The position numbers and the translations under genes were made by a program. From the NCBI GenBank assembly GCA_010093705.1, contig MU006092.1:502623-566622 (forward strand): a stretch of 64,000 nucleotides of DNA, given 5' to 3'. This DNA is from Patellaria atrata CBS 101060 (taxonomy: Eukaryota > Ascomycota > Dothideomycetes > Patellariales > Patellariaceae). This document shows, piece after piece, positions 11,352-22,880 of the stretch; position 1 is the stretch's first letter, and each line of letters begins with the position of its first letter. The notes under the pieces are model-generated. The model had not been told where the DNA came from. It searched no databases and saw nothing but the letters and a program-made list of their open reading frames with translations.

Positions 11352-12539
11352 ATGGCCGCCGCAGCTCGGTCACTTACCCGCACCGCGCTGCGCTCCTCCG
11401 CCTCTCCCCTCAAAACCGCGGCGAGACCTCAATCCCGCTTCGTACTCCCCCGTCAGTCGTTCCGCCAGCAGGGCAACCGAGGTTATGCGGACAGCGCAGC
11501 TCCCAAGTCAGGAGGCCGCGGCGGTCTAGTCCTCGGTATTGGTCTCGCAGCTTTGGGAGGTGCTACCTACTACTACTACACAAAGAACCCTGAGGCCTTT
11601 GGCGTGGCTAGTGCCAGTAACCAGAATAATCCGTTCGTACCGAAGAAGGAGGATTATCAGAAGGTGTATGATGCGGTTGCGAAAGCGTTGGAGGAACACG
11701 ATGAATATGATGATGGGAGTTATGGACCGGTCTTGTTGCGATTAGGCTGGCACGCTTCTGGGACGTGAGTAGTATCCCAATCTCCTGTTATCCCCATACC
11801 CATACTGATACGTTGACTTTGTAGCTACGACAAACAAACCAACACGGGCGGCTCCAACGGCGCAACCATGCGCTTCGCCCCCGAAGGCGACCACGGCGCC
11901 AACGCCGGCCTCAAAGCCGCCCGCGACTTCCTCGAACCCGTCAAGGCCCAGTTCCCCTGGATAACGTACTCGGACCTCTGGACGCTCGCCGCCGTCTGCG
12001 CCATCCAAGAGATGCAAGGCCCCAAGATCCCCTGGCGACCCGGCCGCACCGACCGCGACGTGAGCTACTGCACGCCCGACGGCCGCCTCCCAGACGGCAG
12101 CAAAGAGCACTCCCACCTCCGCGCCATCTTCGGCCGCATGGGCTTCAATGACCAAGAGATCGTCGCGCTCTCCGGCGCCCACGCCCTCGGCCGCTGCCAC
12201 ACCGACCGCTCCGGCTTCGACGGCCCTTGGACTTTCTCCCCCACCACCCTCACGAACGACTACTTCAAGCTCCTCCTCGACGAGAAGTGGCAGTGGCGCA
12301 AATGGGACGGACCCAAGCAGTTCCAGGACGTCAAGAGCAAGAGCCTCATGATGCTGCCGACGGATATGGCACTCATTAAGGATAAGAGCTTCAGGAAGAC
12401 GGTGGAGAGATACGCGAGGGATAATGAGGCTTTTTTCAAAGACTTTTCGGACGTCGTTATGAGGCTCTTTGAGCTCGGCGTACCGTTTGCCAGTAGCGAG
12501 GGCGATAGAATCACGTTTAGGAGCTCGTTTGATGAGTAG
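11352..12539 (+). CDS. ccp1: Cytochrome c peroxidase, mitochondrial
   Basis: Haem peroxidase of the intermembrane space that reduces hydrogen peroxide with electrons from cytochrome c. Exons 11352-11764 and 11825-12539 give 375 residues. The N-terminus is a bipartite presequence: an Arg/Ala/Ser-rich stretch, then a hydrophobic segment [19 protein letters not shown] at about residues 57-75, as expected for Imp/rhomboid-processed Ccp1. The distal haem pocket is [14 protein letters not shown], split by the intron within the Thr codon. The proximal His lies in [11 protein letters not shown], and the radical Trp of true CcP is kept in [10 protein letters not shown]. Exon 2 is GC-rich, which explains a long antisense open frame over it that is not a gene. 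Confidence 0.97.
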
Positions 12540-13044
12540 GGTTGTGTCTGGCGGGGTTGGCGGTTTGAGGAGGAAAGGGGGAAGTGGAGGTGGTGCAGGT
12601 AAGAGGTTCAGCAAGAGAGAGATGAGAGGTAGGATGGGGTCTATGTGGTAATCATGTTCATCTTCCCATTCGTTGTTGCCTTAGACTTCCGGATATCCAG
12701 TAGATCGTGCCTTTTTCCCATTTCGTTTTCACATGTCTGCATTACAGATAAGTAGAGATTTTCCCGGCTTCAGTCGATTGTTCTTACTGAGAGTTTTGGC
12801 TTTTTTTGGTGTATATTAGCGTTAATAAGCATAAGGATCAAATTTGCAACAACTCACGTGGTCATTTCTACGAAAAGTCATCGGAAAGGAGATATGAGAC
12901 GGTATAACTCGCTTTCCGAGAGTATGAATCCCCCACAACATCACCCATCAAAATACTTACTTCCCCCTCTACTCAACTTATACAACTCCGTCATTTCCAC
13001 CCATACATATCCCACGCCTTTTCCCACATCTCAGGCTTCCACCC
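12540..13044. other. Intergenic region between convergent genes
   Basis: About 500 nt between the ccp1 stop and the stop of the coiled-coil gene on the other strand. It should hold both 3' UTRs. No other feature is visible. Confidence 0.55.
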
Positions 13045-14094
13045 CTACCCTTCCCCCTCGATAGCCCTAATCATCCTCCTCTTACTCTCCTTCCTAGCCC
13101 GTTCCTCATCCCTAACCATCGCCTTGACACCTTCGTCCATACTGCCCGCCCACTCCGCAACCTCCCTTTCCAACCCCTCAACCTGCGCGCCAAACTCGCG
13201 CTCCAAATCCCTGAGCTCAGAAGCCAGCGCCACGGTCTCCGGCTCGGCCTGATAAAGCTCCCCCGTCTCGACTTCGCCGCCAGGGTTCAAAATCGACTTC
13301 GCAACCAGGGAGATCTGCGCACAGACGCCTTTGCGCTCCTCTTCTAGCTCCTTTAAGAGCTTGCCTTCAGCTGCGAGCTCGGTGGCCAGAGCTCCCATCT
13401 CGGCTTCCAGCGTCGTGGTCCGCGTTGTGTTTTTCGCTGGGTTGCGGACGAGGATGGGATACGTGTGAATAGGCTCGTAGAGGGTTCTGAGGCGGTCGTC
13501 GAGGCGCTTCTGCTGCGGTGTGAGTGAGGTGGGTTGGAGGGATGGGTGCGAGAGGAGGGAGTCGTGGATTTGGATTAGGGCGTCTTGGGTTTGTGTGCGT
13601 AAGGATATGAGGTAGGAGTGTGTGGCTTCTGGGTCGGGTTAGTGGGTTCCGTCATTCGATTGTTGAATGTGAGTTCCAGGCGGTTGGTGGAGAGAAATGG
13701 ACTTCTTACCTTTGAAGTTACGTGATAGGACATGCTCTTTGCGCTGGGGTTTGGATATCTTGTTTGGAGAGACGATTGTGACGCGGGGTTTGGATGTGGA
13801 ACTGCTGGTTCCGCTCGTGCTGGTGGGTGCTTGGATGCGTTTTGGTGGGTTGAGCTTGGTCTTGAGGGCGGCGGGGGGTTGGATGGGCTTCTTGAAGATT
13901 CCGGAGGTGGAGATTGGGATTTTCGATTTGGATTTCCGTTCTGCGGCAGCATTGGGGTTATTAGAAGCTTTGAGGGAGCGTTGTAGACTGGGTTTGCCCG
14001 GACGAGCTGTGACATTGGGACTGCTTTGGAGGTGTGGATACTTTGAAAGGTATTCGGCGGTTTGCTCTTGTAGTTTGGTTCTTTTGCGCTCCAT
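13045..14094 (-). CDS. Unrecognised coiled-coil protein with basic, Ser/Pro-rich N-terminal half
   Basis: Two exons on the minus strand, 14094-13710 and 13628-13045, total 969 nt for 322 residues; the GTAAGA donor and CAG acceptor keep the frame. The N-terminus MERKRTKLQEQTAEYLSKYP is followed by about 110 residues rich in Ser, Pro and Lys that look disordered. The second half is helical, with two coiled-coil stretches: ELAAEGKLLKELEEERKGV and ELRDLEREFGAQVEGLEREV. It ends in a very charged tail. There is no signal peptide or membrane segment. I do not recognise a family; a structural or spindle/kinetochore role would be only a guess from composition. Confidence 0.75.
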
Positions 14095-16089
14095 GCTGTG
14101 ATCGAAGAAGGTAGTTGGTAGGTTTATGTGCCACTAGGATTAACAAGGATCTGAGTTGTGAAGGTACTGGAAATAGGAAGAGAGAACTGGAAAGTTTTGT
14201 GACTTCCACTTAAGGAAGGGTCAACTGAGCTCAGTCCAACCTACGTGCCTTCTCTACCTGAAAATGACGAGAATAAGGTATACCGTATTTTAGCTTGAAA
14301 ATTCATAGCTTGAATCAAATGCTGCCTGAATGTACCTGTATGAAAATGTGTAGACTTACTTTGAAATTCTGTCTCGTAAACCATACCTTAGTTGTAGAAC
14401 AGTTGTTCCTACATGACGCGGTGGACTCCTCGATTGCTACTACCGAGTGGTGTACAGCAATTCATTTCCCAAGTTTTGCGCCTGGTCAGTCTTCAGTTCT
14501 CTTTGTGCCATCTACAGAACAGTACAATTTGATGAAGAGACAAATTCACAGTATGGAAGTGCGCGCGTGCATCAAGAGTACAGTGATCGTGAAGCGGGAG
14601 TCCAATTCGTTCAAGTATTTTGCACAGCCCAGTCACTTCATCCAGTCCATTTGTTACGTACGGTCTAGTCGTTTCGTAAGGTATAGTCTAGTTATTCTGG
14701 ACAGCCCAGTCGGTTTATATAGATTGGGCCATTTGAACAGTCAATTCGTTTTGAAAAATCGAACCACTTTGTACTGTTCGGCTCTTTCCTACATGCGAAA
14801 CCTCCGGCTCAATCTAGTCCTCTTTATATTTCGCACGTATGTATAATCAGGTACTTCTGTAACATCTGGTCATTTCTTTTTTACCGCCGGCCCTTTCGTA
14901 CAGTCTGGCCATTTCATATAGTTCACTTCTTTCGTACGGAATAGTCCTTTCTCATATTATTAGTTCTATACGCCCCTGGATATTTGGTATAATCCATTCT
15001 TTTAGTGATTTTCGGGTTCTGTACTATCCAGTTGTCTTATCGTATCGTCAATTTTGATCAAGGAAATGAGACGATGACTTAGAGAGAACGCGTACATTGG
15101 ACTCGGAGTACTACACTAGGCAACGTAAGAAGTTATGGTGAAGACATTGATTCGGAAACGAAAGTCAAGATTCTCCTCGCACATTTGTACTTCATCTGAA
15201 ATCCTCTGTCATATTGACATGAGGTTTTTGTACTCCGGTCCATCACTTAAAGGGCAGAGTACCACTCTCAGTACCGTCTATCAATAAATTACCGCACCTA
15301 CTAAAGTCTGCGTTCATACGTATAATGAATGAGAAAGCAGGAGTACTTCTTCTCCGTTACATTTCAGAGAAGAAGAATATCTGATCTTAAACCAGAAGAA
15401 TGGTGGATGTGGTATGCGAGAGCTCTTACACGTCCCATTATGGTGATTAGCCTTGCAAGCATACGCATGAGCTAGTTCTATCGGAGATGGGATGAGAAGA
15501 TATTAAATAGATAGATTGGATGACCCGGTGGCCAGGTTTCGGAGGCAAACACCATGGAGACTGCATTGGACATTGGACGTCACTTGCAACACAAGTGAGA
15601 GTTGATACAATACGGAGTAGATTTTATTCATACTCCAGAGGTAAATGCATCTCAAAGGAGATAGAAATGACATTTTTCCTGATGTGTCAGTCGGACTCCG
15701 GCCAGAATACGGAGAGAATCTCGGCGTGGAGAAAACTGGAGAACACATCTTCTCTCGTTGTTCGCTTCCAATTGTTCCCTGTTGTTGCAGCGAAGATCGG
15801 CGTCGAATGTCACAATCGCCTCTCTAGCGCCTAGAAACGCTTGTGGAGCACACAATTCTACTCGACCCTGACATTTTTTCACCGCCGTAGCTGCCCCTCA
15901 ACAAAAAAAAAAAGGCATAAATCTCTGCTCTACCCACCTCTTCATCTATCTACATACCTCCTACCTCCTATCAATCTCTCACTACTTCAAATCATTCTGA
16001 ACGAACGTTGTTCTACCCAGAACACTCTCCTATACCCCACTATCCCCCACCTTCCACACATTTTACTTATATTAGCTATCACATAGAAG
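14095..16089. other. 2-kb spacer with decayed minisatellite and met6 promoter
   Basis: The left and central part is occupied by the degenerate repeat array listed separately. The segment 15060-15840 shows nothing identifiable. From about 15880 to 16080 the plus strand is strongly C/T-rich, typical of the 5' leader of a highly expressed fungal gene, here methionine synthase. The frames at 14295-14846 and 15520-15834 are not convincing genes. Confidence 0.6.
14450..15060 (+). repeat. Decayed minisatellite array related to the permease-intron array
   Basis: Many imperfect copies of a unit of about 18-22 nt with core AGTC-N-TTCGTACAG occur through this stretch; examples start near 14638, 14656, 14725, 14890 and 14931. 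Copies are too diverged for exact periodicity. The core matches the unit at 2973-3073. The 183-codon open frame across part of it repeats short SxFVxS-like peptides and is a by-product of the array. Confidence 0.55.
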
Positions 16090-18446
16090 ATGGTGGCTTC
16101 ATCAGTTCTAGGGTTCCCTCGCCAGGGAGTTCTCCGTGATCTGAAGAAGGCGACTGAAGCTTACTGGGCTGGAAAGATTTCCCAATCAGACCTTCTTGCT
16201 GAGGGAAAGAGACTGAGATTGGCACACTGGAAGATTATGAAAGATGCTGGTGTCGACATTATCCCTAGCAATGACTTTGCTTACTATGATCATGTCCTAG
16301 ACCACATTCAGCTATTCAATGTAAGTCACATCATTTATCTTACTATACCAGTTCCTAACATGAATTTTTACAGGCTATTCCCGACAGATACTCCAAGCAT
16401 GGGCTCGACACGATTGACCAATACTTCGCTATGGGTCGTGGACATCAAAAGGATGGCATTGATGTTCCTAGCTTGGAAATGGTGAAATGGTTTGACTCCA
16501 ACTACCACTACGTCAAGCCCACTTTTCAGGACAACCAGACATTCAAGCTCGCCGACGACCCTAAGCCGGTTCGTCATTTCCTCGAGGCCAAGGAGGCTGG
16601 TATTACGACCCGTCCCGTCATCCTAGGTCCAGTCTCTTTCCTCCATCTCGGAAAGGCGGACCGTGGACAGTCCGTTCAGCCAATCGATTTGCTTGACAAG
16701 CTTCTTCCTGTCTATGTCGAGCTTCTCGAGGCCTTGAAGAAGGCTGGCGTTGAGGATGTTCAAATCGATGAGCCAATCCTCGTCTTCGATCTCCCTCCTA
16801 AGGTGAAGGAGGCCTTCAAACCCGCCTATGAGAAGCTTTCTGGCGATTTTCTCCCAAGGCTTCTGCTCGCCACTTACTTCGGTGATATCGTGCATAACTT
16901 GGACGTTCTTCCCTCCATTCAACACCTTTATGGTCTCCACATCGATCTCGTTCGAAACCCAGAACAACTTGAGAGCATCGTTAGCCAGCTTGGTCCCCAG
17001 CAAATTTTGTCGGCCGGCGTTGTTGACGGACGTAATATCTGGAAGACAAACTTCAAGAGGGCGATCGAGATTGTAGAGTCCACGATTCAAAAGGTCGGAA
17101 AGGAGAGGGTCATTGTAGCTACATCGAGTTCCTTGCTCCATGTTCCTCATACATTGGACAGCGAGAAGAAGCTCGATCCTGAGGTCAAGGACTGGTTTGC
17201 TTTCGCCGTCCAGAAGGTTTCTGAAGTCGTTGTCATCGCTAAGGCTGTTACGGAAGGCCCTGCTGCCGTTAGGGAAGAACTTGAGGCCAATGCTAAGTCT
17301 ATGGCTGCGCGTGCTTCTTCCAAACGTACAAACAACCAATCTGTCAAGGATCGGCTAGCCAAGGTTAACGATGAGATGCACAACCGTCAATCACCTTTCC
17401 CAGAGCGACACTCACAACAGAAGGAGCACCTCAAACTCCCAACCTTCCCTACTACCACCATTGGCTCTTTCCCACAGACCTCTGAAATTCGTATTCAAAG
17501 GAACAAGTTTACCAAGGGTGAAATCACAGAGGAGGAGTACAACAAGTTCATCGAAAACGAGATTGATCAGGTTATCAAGATTCAAGATGAACTTGATCTC
17601 GATGTCTACGTTCATGGTGAGCCAGAACGAAACGACATGGTGCAATACTTTGGTGAAAGACTCGATGGCTATGTCTTCACCACCCATGCCTGGGTCCAAA
17701 GTTATGGCTCCCGCTGTGTCCGTCCACCAATCATTGTTGGTGATATCTCCCGTCCTGCTCCTATGACCGTCAAAGAGTCCAAGTACGCTGCTTCCAAGTC
17801 AAAGAAGCCAATGAAGGGTATGCTTACTGGCCCTATCACCTGCTTGCGCTGGTCATTCCCTCGTGATGACATTCACCAATCTGTCCAAGCTCAACAATTG
17901 GCTCTCGCACTGCGTGATGAGGTTGTTGATCTTGAATCAGCTGGTATCTATGTCATCCAGGTTGATGAGCCTGCTCTTCGTGAAGGTCTTCCTCTCCGCA
18001 CTGGCCGCGAGCGTGAGAACTACTTATCTTGGGCTGTTGATGCCTTCAAGCTTGCTACTTCTGGTGTTAAGGATTCCACTCAAATCCACTCTCACTTCTG
18101 CTACTCCGAGTTCCAGGATTTCTTCCACGCCATTGCTGCACTTGATGCTGATGTTCTCAGTATTGAGAACAGCAAGAGTGACGCTAAGCTTCTGCAGGTC
18201 TTCGTTGATACTGCCTATCCTCGTCACATTGGCCCGGGTGTTTATGACATCCACTCTCCTCGTGTTCCCTCTGAGCAGGAGATGAAGGATCGTGTCGCTG
18301 AGATGCGCAGGTACCTCAGGCCCGATCAGCTCTGGATCAACCCCGATTGCGGTCTCAAAACCCGTCAATGGAAGGAGACCAAGGAGGCACTTACCAACAT
18401 GGTTAATGCGGCCAAGTTTTACCGCGAAAAGACTGCTACTGCATAA
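16090..18446 (+). CDS. met6: Cobalamin-independent methionine synthase (MetE/Met6)
   Basis: Cytosolic enzyme that transfers the methyl group of 5-methyltetrahydropteroyl-polyglutamate to homocysteine. Exons 16090-16320 and 16374-18446 give 767 residues, the usual length. The N-terminal half carries the KKATEAYWAGKIS and YFAMGRG blocks. The C-terminal barrel starts near LPTFPTTTIGSFPQTSEIR and holds the zinc ligands in IHSHFCYSEF (His, Cys) and NPDCGLKTR (Cys). VDEPALREGLPL and HGEPERNDMVQYF are further signatures. One oddity is the N-terminal FPRQGVLRD, where the family normally has a hydrophobic residue instead of Gln. The start follows a C/T-rich leader and matches the conserved MVASSVLGFPR opening. 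Identity is certain. Confidence 0.98.
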
Positions 18447-19075
18447 ATTCCCAATAAGTAAAGATATACAATGGACTTCAGGGCGTTCTGGTGTAATGAA
18501 TTATTAACGACAGCTTTCATATATTTTCTAATAGTCTAACTCTTGTGCATAAGATGCGGGGGTGGGAAAAAATCTCAACGATTTAACGGCGTTCAACATG
18601 CTGTGACAGGGAATTTCAGGCGCATATTCAAAGATACCGTTTCTTTAGGAGTTACGAAAAGCAATTTGCAGCGTTCAACATGCATATATGCGCGTCCTGT
18701 CGCGCCGTCATTGGGTGGATAGAGAAAAACGATAACCCGCTTCAACCGGGCTCGAATGTGGTGTATGGAAGATATTGGGTGAAGCATAATAATGCTGAAT
18801 GAGTCTAGGTATTAGAATAGATCCATATAATGGAATAATTCGGATGTCCAGGCTACAACTGTGCTTTCGTTGAAATTCGTTTTTTAACTGATAGCAACCC
18901 TCTTTGGGAAAAGCTTGCATGACTCGTTTACTGTAAAGTAACGTCATACCGTCACCTAGTTCTCATCCCATCATTCCCATCTTGTCAATTTCAATGATTA
19001 TGGATTGACACAGGTATATCTCCACGAGAGAACAGCTTGCGATCAGATAGATTCTCGGAGATTATACAGGCCACA
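18447..19075. other. Intergenic region
   Basis: About 630 nt containing the met6 3' UTR and the promoter of the next gene, both on the plus strand. No further feature is seen. Confidence 0.55.
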
Positions 19076-20050
19076 ATGTCCGCCGACCTTTCCACCCGTA
19101 TCTCTCACCTCCGCTCCCTTCTCCCTACCCTCGAGTCCGCGATCCAATCCTTCGTCTCAGAGACATCCAGGAGAGGAAAACCAGGCTTCCGGCTGCTCCA
19201 AACGATAAAACCTTCCCAGTCTGAGGAAGAGAAGCAATCTCTTCGAACCCTTTACATCCTCGACTCGAGCTTCAACCCTCCAAGCCTTGCTCACCGCGCC
19301 CTATGTCTCGATGCTCTTCGCAATAGCCCGTCACAAACCGGACTTAAGCGTCTACTACTTCTCTTCAGTACACACAATGCAGATAAGTCTGCAGATGCAA
19401 AAACTTTCATACACCGAGTTGCGACCATGATACTCTTCGCTGAGGATCTCTCGACGTCGTTACCTCCCCCTGAGGGGCAGATTTCGATCGATGTTGCGTT
19501 GACGAGTTCGCCGTATTATACAGATAAGACACGAGCTATTGAGTCGTTGCATACGGATGAATCGGAGGACCCGTATCCGTCGAAACCGACGCATGTTCAT
19601 TTAGTCGGGTATGATACGTTTACCAGGGTGCTGGATCCTAAGTACTATTCCTCTTTCTCGCCTCCGCTGTCTGCGCTGAGGGGTTACTTCGGTGCTGGGC
19701 ATCGCTTCCGTGTTGCTCTTAGGCCTGCTGATCAGGCGGATCCTAGTTCGAGTGAATGGGGTACCGAAGAAGACCAGAGAAAGAGGATAGAGGGACTAGC
19801 GGTTGATGAAGAGCTCGGAAGTAAGGGGTGGGATAAGACGTGGGGCCAAAAAATTGAGATAGCTGGTGACGGCAATGGAGATAAGTGGGTTAAAGCGGGA
19901 AAGGGAGTGAGTTCGACTAGAATACGGAACGCGGCCGGAGAGGGGAGATGGGATGAGGTGAAAGAGCTGTGTACGGAGGGAGCGGCAGCGTGGATCAAGG
20001 AGATGGGGGTTTACAGTACATCAGGGGAAAAGAGAGAGGGGAATCTATAG
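19076..20050 (+). CDS. Nicotinamide-mononucleotide adenylyltransferase-like protein (POF1 type)
   Basis: Nucleotidyltransferase of the HxGH superfamily, resembling yeast Pof1. A single exon encodes 324 residues from the ATG at 19076. Upstream in-frame codons exist but contain no earlier ATG close by, and ACAATG suits a fungal start. The nucleotide-binding signature is LDSSFNPPSLAHRAL at about residues 63-77, where the HxGH-equivalent reads SLAH, and the C-terminal motif is GVSSTRIRNA, the ISSTxxR equivalent. The middle contains THVHLVGYDTFTRVLDPKYY, like the NMNAT substrate-binding region. Family members make NAD precursors or similar dinucleotides; the true substrate here is not determinable. 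No signal peptide or membrane segment. Confidence 0.85.
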   Translation: MSADLSTRISHLRSLLPTLESAIQSFVSETSRRGKPGFRLLQTIKPSQSEEEKQSLRTLYILDSSFNPPSLAHRALCLDALRNSPSQTGLKRLLLLFSTHNADKSADAKTFIHRVATMILFAEDLSTSLPPPEGQISIDVALTSSPYYTDKTRAIESLHTDESEDPYPSKPTHVHLVGYDTFTRVLDPKYYSSFSPPLSALRGYFGAGHRFRVALRPADQADPSSSEWGTEEDQRKRIEGLAVDEELGSKGWDKTWGQKIEIAGDGNGDKWVKAGKGVSSTRIRNAAGEGRWDEVKELCTEGAAAWIKEMGVYSTSGEKREGNL

Positions 20051-20899
20051 GGTGGATGGTATGTAATTGGTTGGCAGGACGCAAAGAACAGCTTGCCTCC
20101 CGCATCGAACACCTACTATGACCAGGGAAATACGATCTCATTTGTCATTAAACTGACCATCTGTGTGGCATAGTCTGCAGGTCTTAGGTATGCGTCTTCA
20201 TAAGTGTGGTTTCGGTTTGGACTAGACCTTGGGTCAGGGATTTCGACACGACCCGGATAGTCATCCAGCTAATAAAGGGCAATGGTGCCTGTTAGCTCTG
20301 ATGCGTCGAAAGTCCAATGTCTACGTCTTGGTCTCGAAACAGATCTCCTTTAGTGATGACGGATTCTTCCACACCTCAGCGCAGCCTCAGCGCTGGAAGC
20401 AACACGCCGTTTCTAGACAGGAAACCCGTCTCTACCTGCATTCGAAGGTAGATGAATTTCGTAGGGGCTTTACAGGGGCGAAATTTGACATTTGGCAATA
20501 TGTTCCGCACCCCGCACTTGTCGCTGCAAGGTACCTCGTGACTTGTTCCAAGAGGACGATGATCAAAAAGAATACTAGGAAGAGACAGTCCGTGGGTATG
20601 GTTCTACAATTCCACCGAAACCACCACTACGAGCTCTATGCTCTCTCAGAATACCACAATAGAGTTCTTAAAGTAGACGCGGATTCATCGTTGATCACAC
20701 TTCACTAAATAATATAATTTGCATAAGGTACTTCCATTGATTTTAATAGTATTATACCTATCAGAATGACATATCTGATTAAGGACTACCGCATTCGGCT
20801 AATTGATGTGGTGTTACGCGGTGAACACGAGAATGCGTGACTGCAGCTTAAATAGCCCCACCTATTGGTCACTTTGCCACAACACTGTATAGTGATGCA
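20051..20899. other. Intergenic region
   Basis: About 850 nt. An open frame from an ATG at 20301 to 20708 (135 codons, basic) has no family resemblance and is not called. Otherwise nothing is visible. Confidence 0.5.
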
Positions 20900-22056
20900 A
20901 TGATGGGTAATACGATGCGTTTGCAATTTCTACTTCGCAATTGTCATAAAACTTTCAATTGTTCTACAACTCTTCGTCCCAAACCCTCTTTCTCCAAACA
21001 AGCACATACTCGAACTTTCAATCGAAGAATACAGAGAACAGTCAGCATGTCTGATAAGGCTCACTTCGAATCAGGTCGGTTCATTCTTTGTTTCGCGTGT
21101 CAATTGATAATTGTTAACGAGGAATTTAGGTCACAAAGTTGAGCCGCAGGAGCAAACGTTGCCGGGCTCTCAAAAGAAGCTCAACCCTCAACCCGTATCT
21201 GAACAGCTTCCTACCGACGATGAAGGCTACCAAACCTACAAGGCCGCTGGAAAGCTAGAAGGCAAGAAAGCCATCATTACTGGTGGTGATTCTGGTATTG
21301 GTCGAGCAGTTGCCATTCTATTCGCCATGGAAGGTGCGGACAGTTTAATAGTCTACCTTCCTCAAGAAGAGAAGGACGCACAAGAGACAAAGAAGAAGGT
21401 CGAGGAAAAGGGCGCGAAGTGTTACCTCCTCGCAACAGATTTGACCAGCAAAGACAATTGCAAAAAGGTGATCGACGCCGCGTTGGAGAAGTTTGGCGGG
21501 AAGATCGATATCTTGGTGAACAATGCGGCATACCAGATGGTGTGTCAGGATATCCGGGATTTGCCCGAGTATGTCTTGCTCCGTCTCTCCGGGGTCAAAT
21601 CTGTCGGTATCCTAATAATTTCGCAGAGAGCAATGGATCCATACCTTCAACGTAAACATCCACCCCTACTTCTACCTCGCGAAGTACTCACTCCCACACA
21701 TGTCCCGTGGAAGCACAATCATCAATAACGCCTCGATCAACGCATACATTGGGCGTCCCGATCTACTAGACTATACAGCGACCAAGGGAGCCATCGTCTC
21801 TTTTACGCGTGGTCTTAGCAACCAGTACGTCTCGAAAGGCATTCGTGTTAATGCCATCGCTCCTGGACCGGTTTGGACACCGTTGATTCCGGCCACAATG
21901 ACGAAGGAGAATCAGGAACAGTTCACAAGCCCGATGGGTAGACCGAGTCAACCCAGCGAGATTGCCGCGTGCTTCGTCTTCCTAGCTGGTCCCGATAGCA
22001 GCAGTATCAGCGGACAGACACTTCACCCTAACGGTGGTGTTATTGTCAACGGTTAG
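20900..22056 (+). CDS. Short-chain dehydrogenase/reductase, glucose/ribitol dehydrogenase-like
   Basis: NAD(P)-dependent oxidoreductase of the classical SDR type. Exons 20900-21074, 21130-21568 and 21627-22056 total 1044 nt for 347 residues. The cofactor motif is ITGGDSGIGRAVAILFA, the central NNA motif is DILVNNAAYQM, and the catalytic set is Ser in INNASINAYIG with YTATKGAI (Tyr, Lys). GIRVNAIAPGPVWTPL is the family's post-active-site block. The segment GHKVEPQEQTLPGSQKKLNP before the fold is typical of the bacterial YhdG-like and fungal subgroup. The first 49 residues form an Arg/Ser/Thr-rich, acid-poor extension; Met50 (MSDKAHFESG) is a second plausible start. This suggests mitochondrial and cytosolic forms, by inference. 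Confidence 0.92.
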
Positions 22057-22880
22057 GTTAGTGGGAGCGAGGAGGGGTTCTGAAGAGAGCGAGTGCGATT
22101 TGCGTCATCATAGCGGATGAGCCTTGATATGACAGATAGGTCTAGACGAGGTCTGTAGAAATAATACCTTACACGTACTCTAAAACTACTCTTAACCTGC
22201 TCTTTAAAACAGTGCTTGTGGTGGTCAGCAGATTGTTCCTCCGGATCCATCTTCCGAGATCCCACCATTATCAAAACCTGTCATCTACAGTAGGTATGAT
22301 CATGACATCCCACTGCCCCTTCTAGGACAACTATAAGCGAATTAATCAAGTCTGATGGCGTAGTTTCCAACTAAATGTCGAGAATACAAATATCTTGGAT
22401 GCGGATGACGTCGCGGAGAATTTCCCGCACGGATCACACCTAATGTGTCTCGGCAAGGCTAAGACGAGACGGGAAGCGAACCCTGAATGACGTCTGCCTC
22501 ATTTACAGGGCAAACACACCATCAAGGAGCCACAACAGCTTTCTAACCAAGGTACCGTACACGCAACCTGCGATGATCGTCAATGGGGAACCCGCCTGAC
22601 CCTGACAGTTTGGCGATAACCGGTTTTCCGGTCCGCGGGGCATGATGTAGGGCTTGGATTATTACCAGAGGAGGTTATAAAGAGAAGCTTGAAGACTGAT
22701 GGTGAGAGCTAACTTGACTCTACCAATAATACACATGTACAATATACACGCTACAACAACCTAAACACGTATCGATAACCCTTCCCTGAACTTTTCACTT
22801 ACCATTCTACTGTATCATACAAGTACCTGCTACCACAAACCACCTATCCAACCAGCAACAGAATCCTTAAAACGGGAAAA
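22057..22880. other. Intergenic region
   Basis: About 820 nt. GGTTATAAAG at about 22675 resembles a TATA box roughly 205 nt before the next gene, with an AC-rich leader following. No gene or repeat is visible. Confidence 0.5.

Noticed and set aside
11742-12614. 290-codon open frame antisense to cytochrome c peroxidase
   Set aside because: Exon 2 of ccp1 is GC-rich with strong third-position bias, which leaves antisense frames open; the translation is compositionally monotonous.
14295-14846. 183-codon open frame on the plus strand
   Set aside because: It lies across the degenerate minisatellite; its repeated short peptides reflect the DNA repeat, with no start context or family resemblance.
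16623-17339. 238-codon antisense frame inside methionine synthase
   Set aside because: Shadow of a codon-biased gene; the sense strand is unambiguous MetE.
19037-19075. Earlier start for the NMN adenylyltransferase-like gene
   Set aside because: The upstream in-frame extension has only a TTG as possible start; the ATG at 19076 is preferred.
20229-20708. Possible orphan gene (135 codons from the ATG at 20301)
   Set aside because: No recognisable motif, no intron support, and the longer version would need a non-ATG start.
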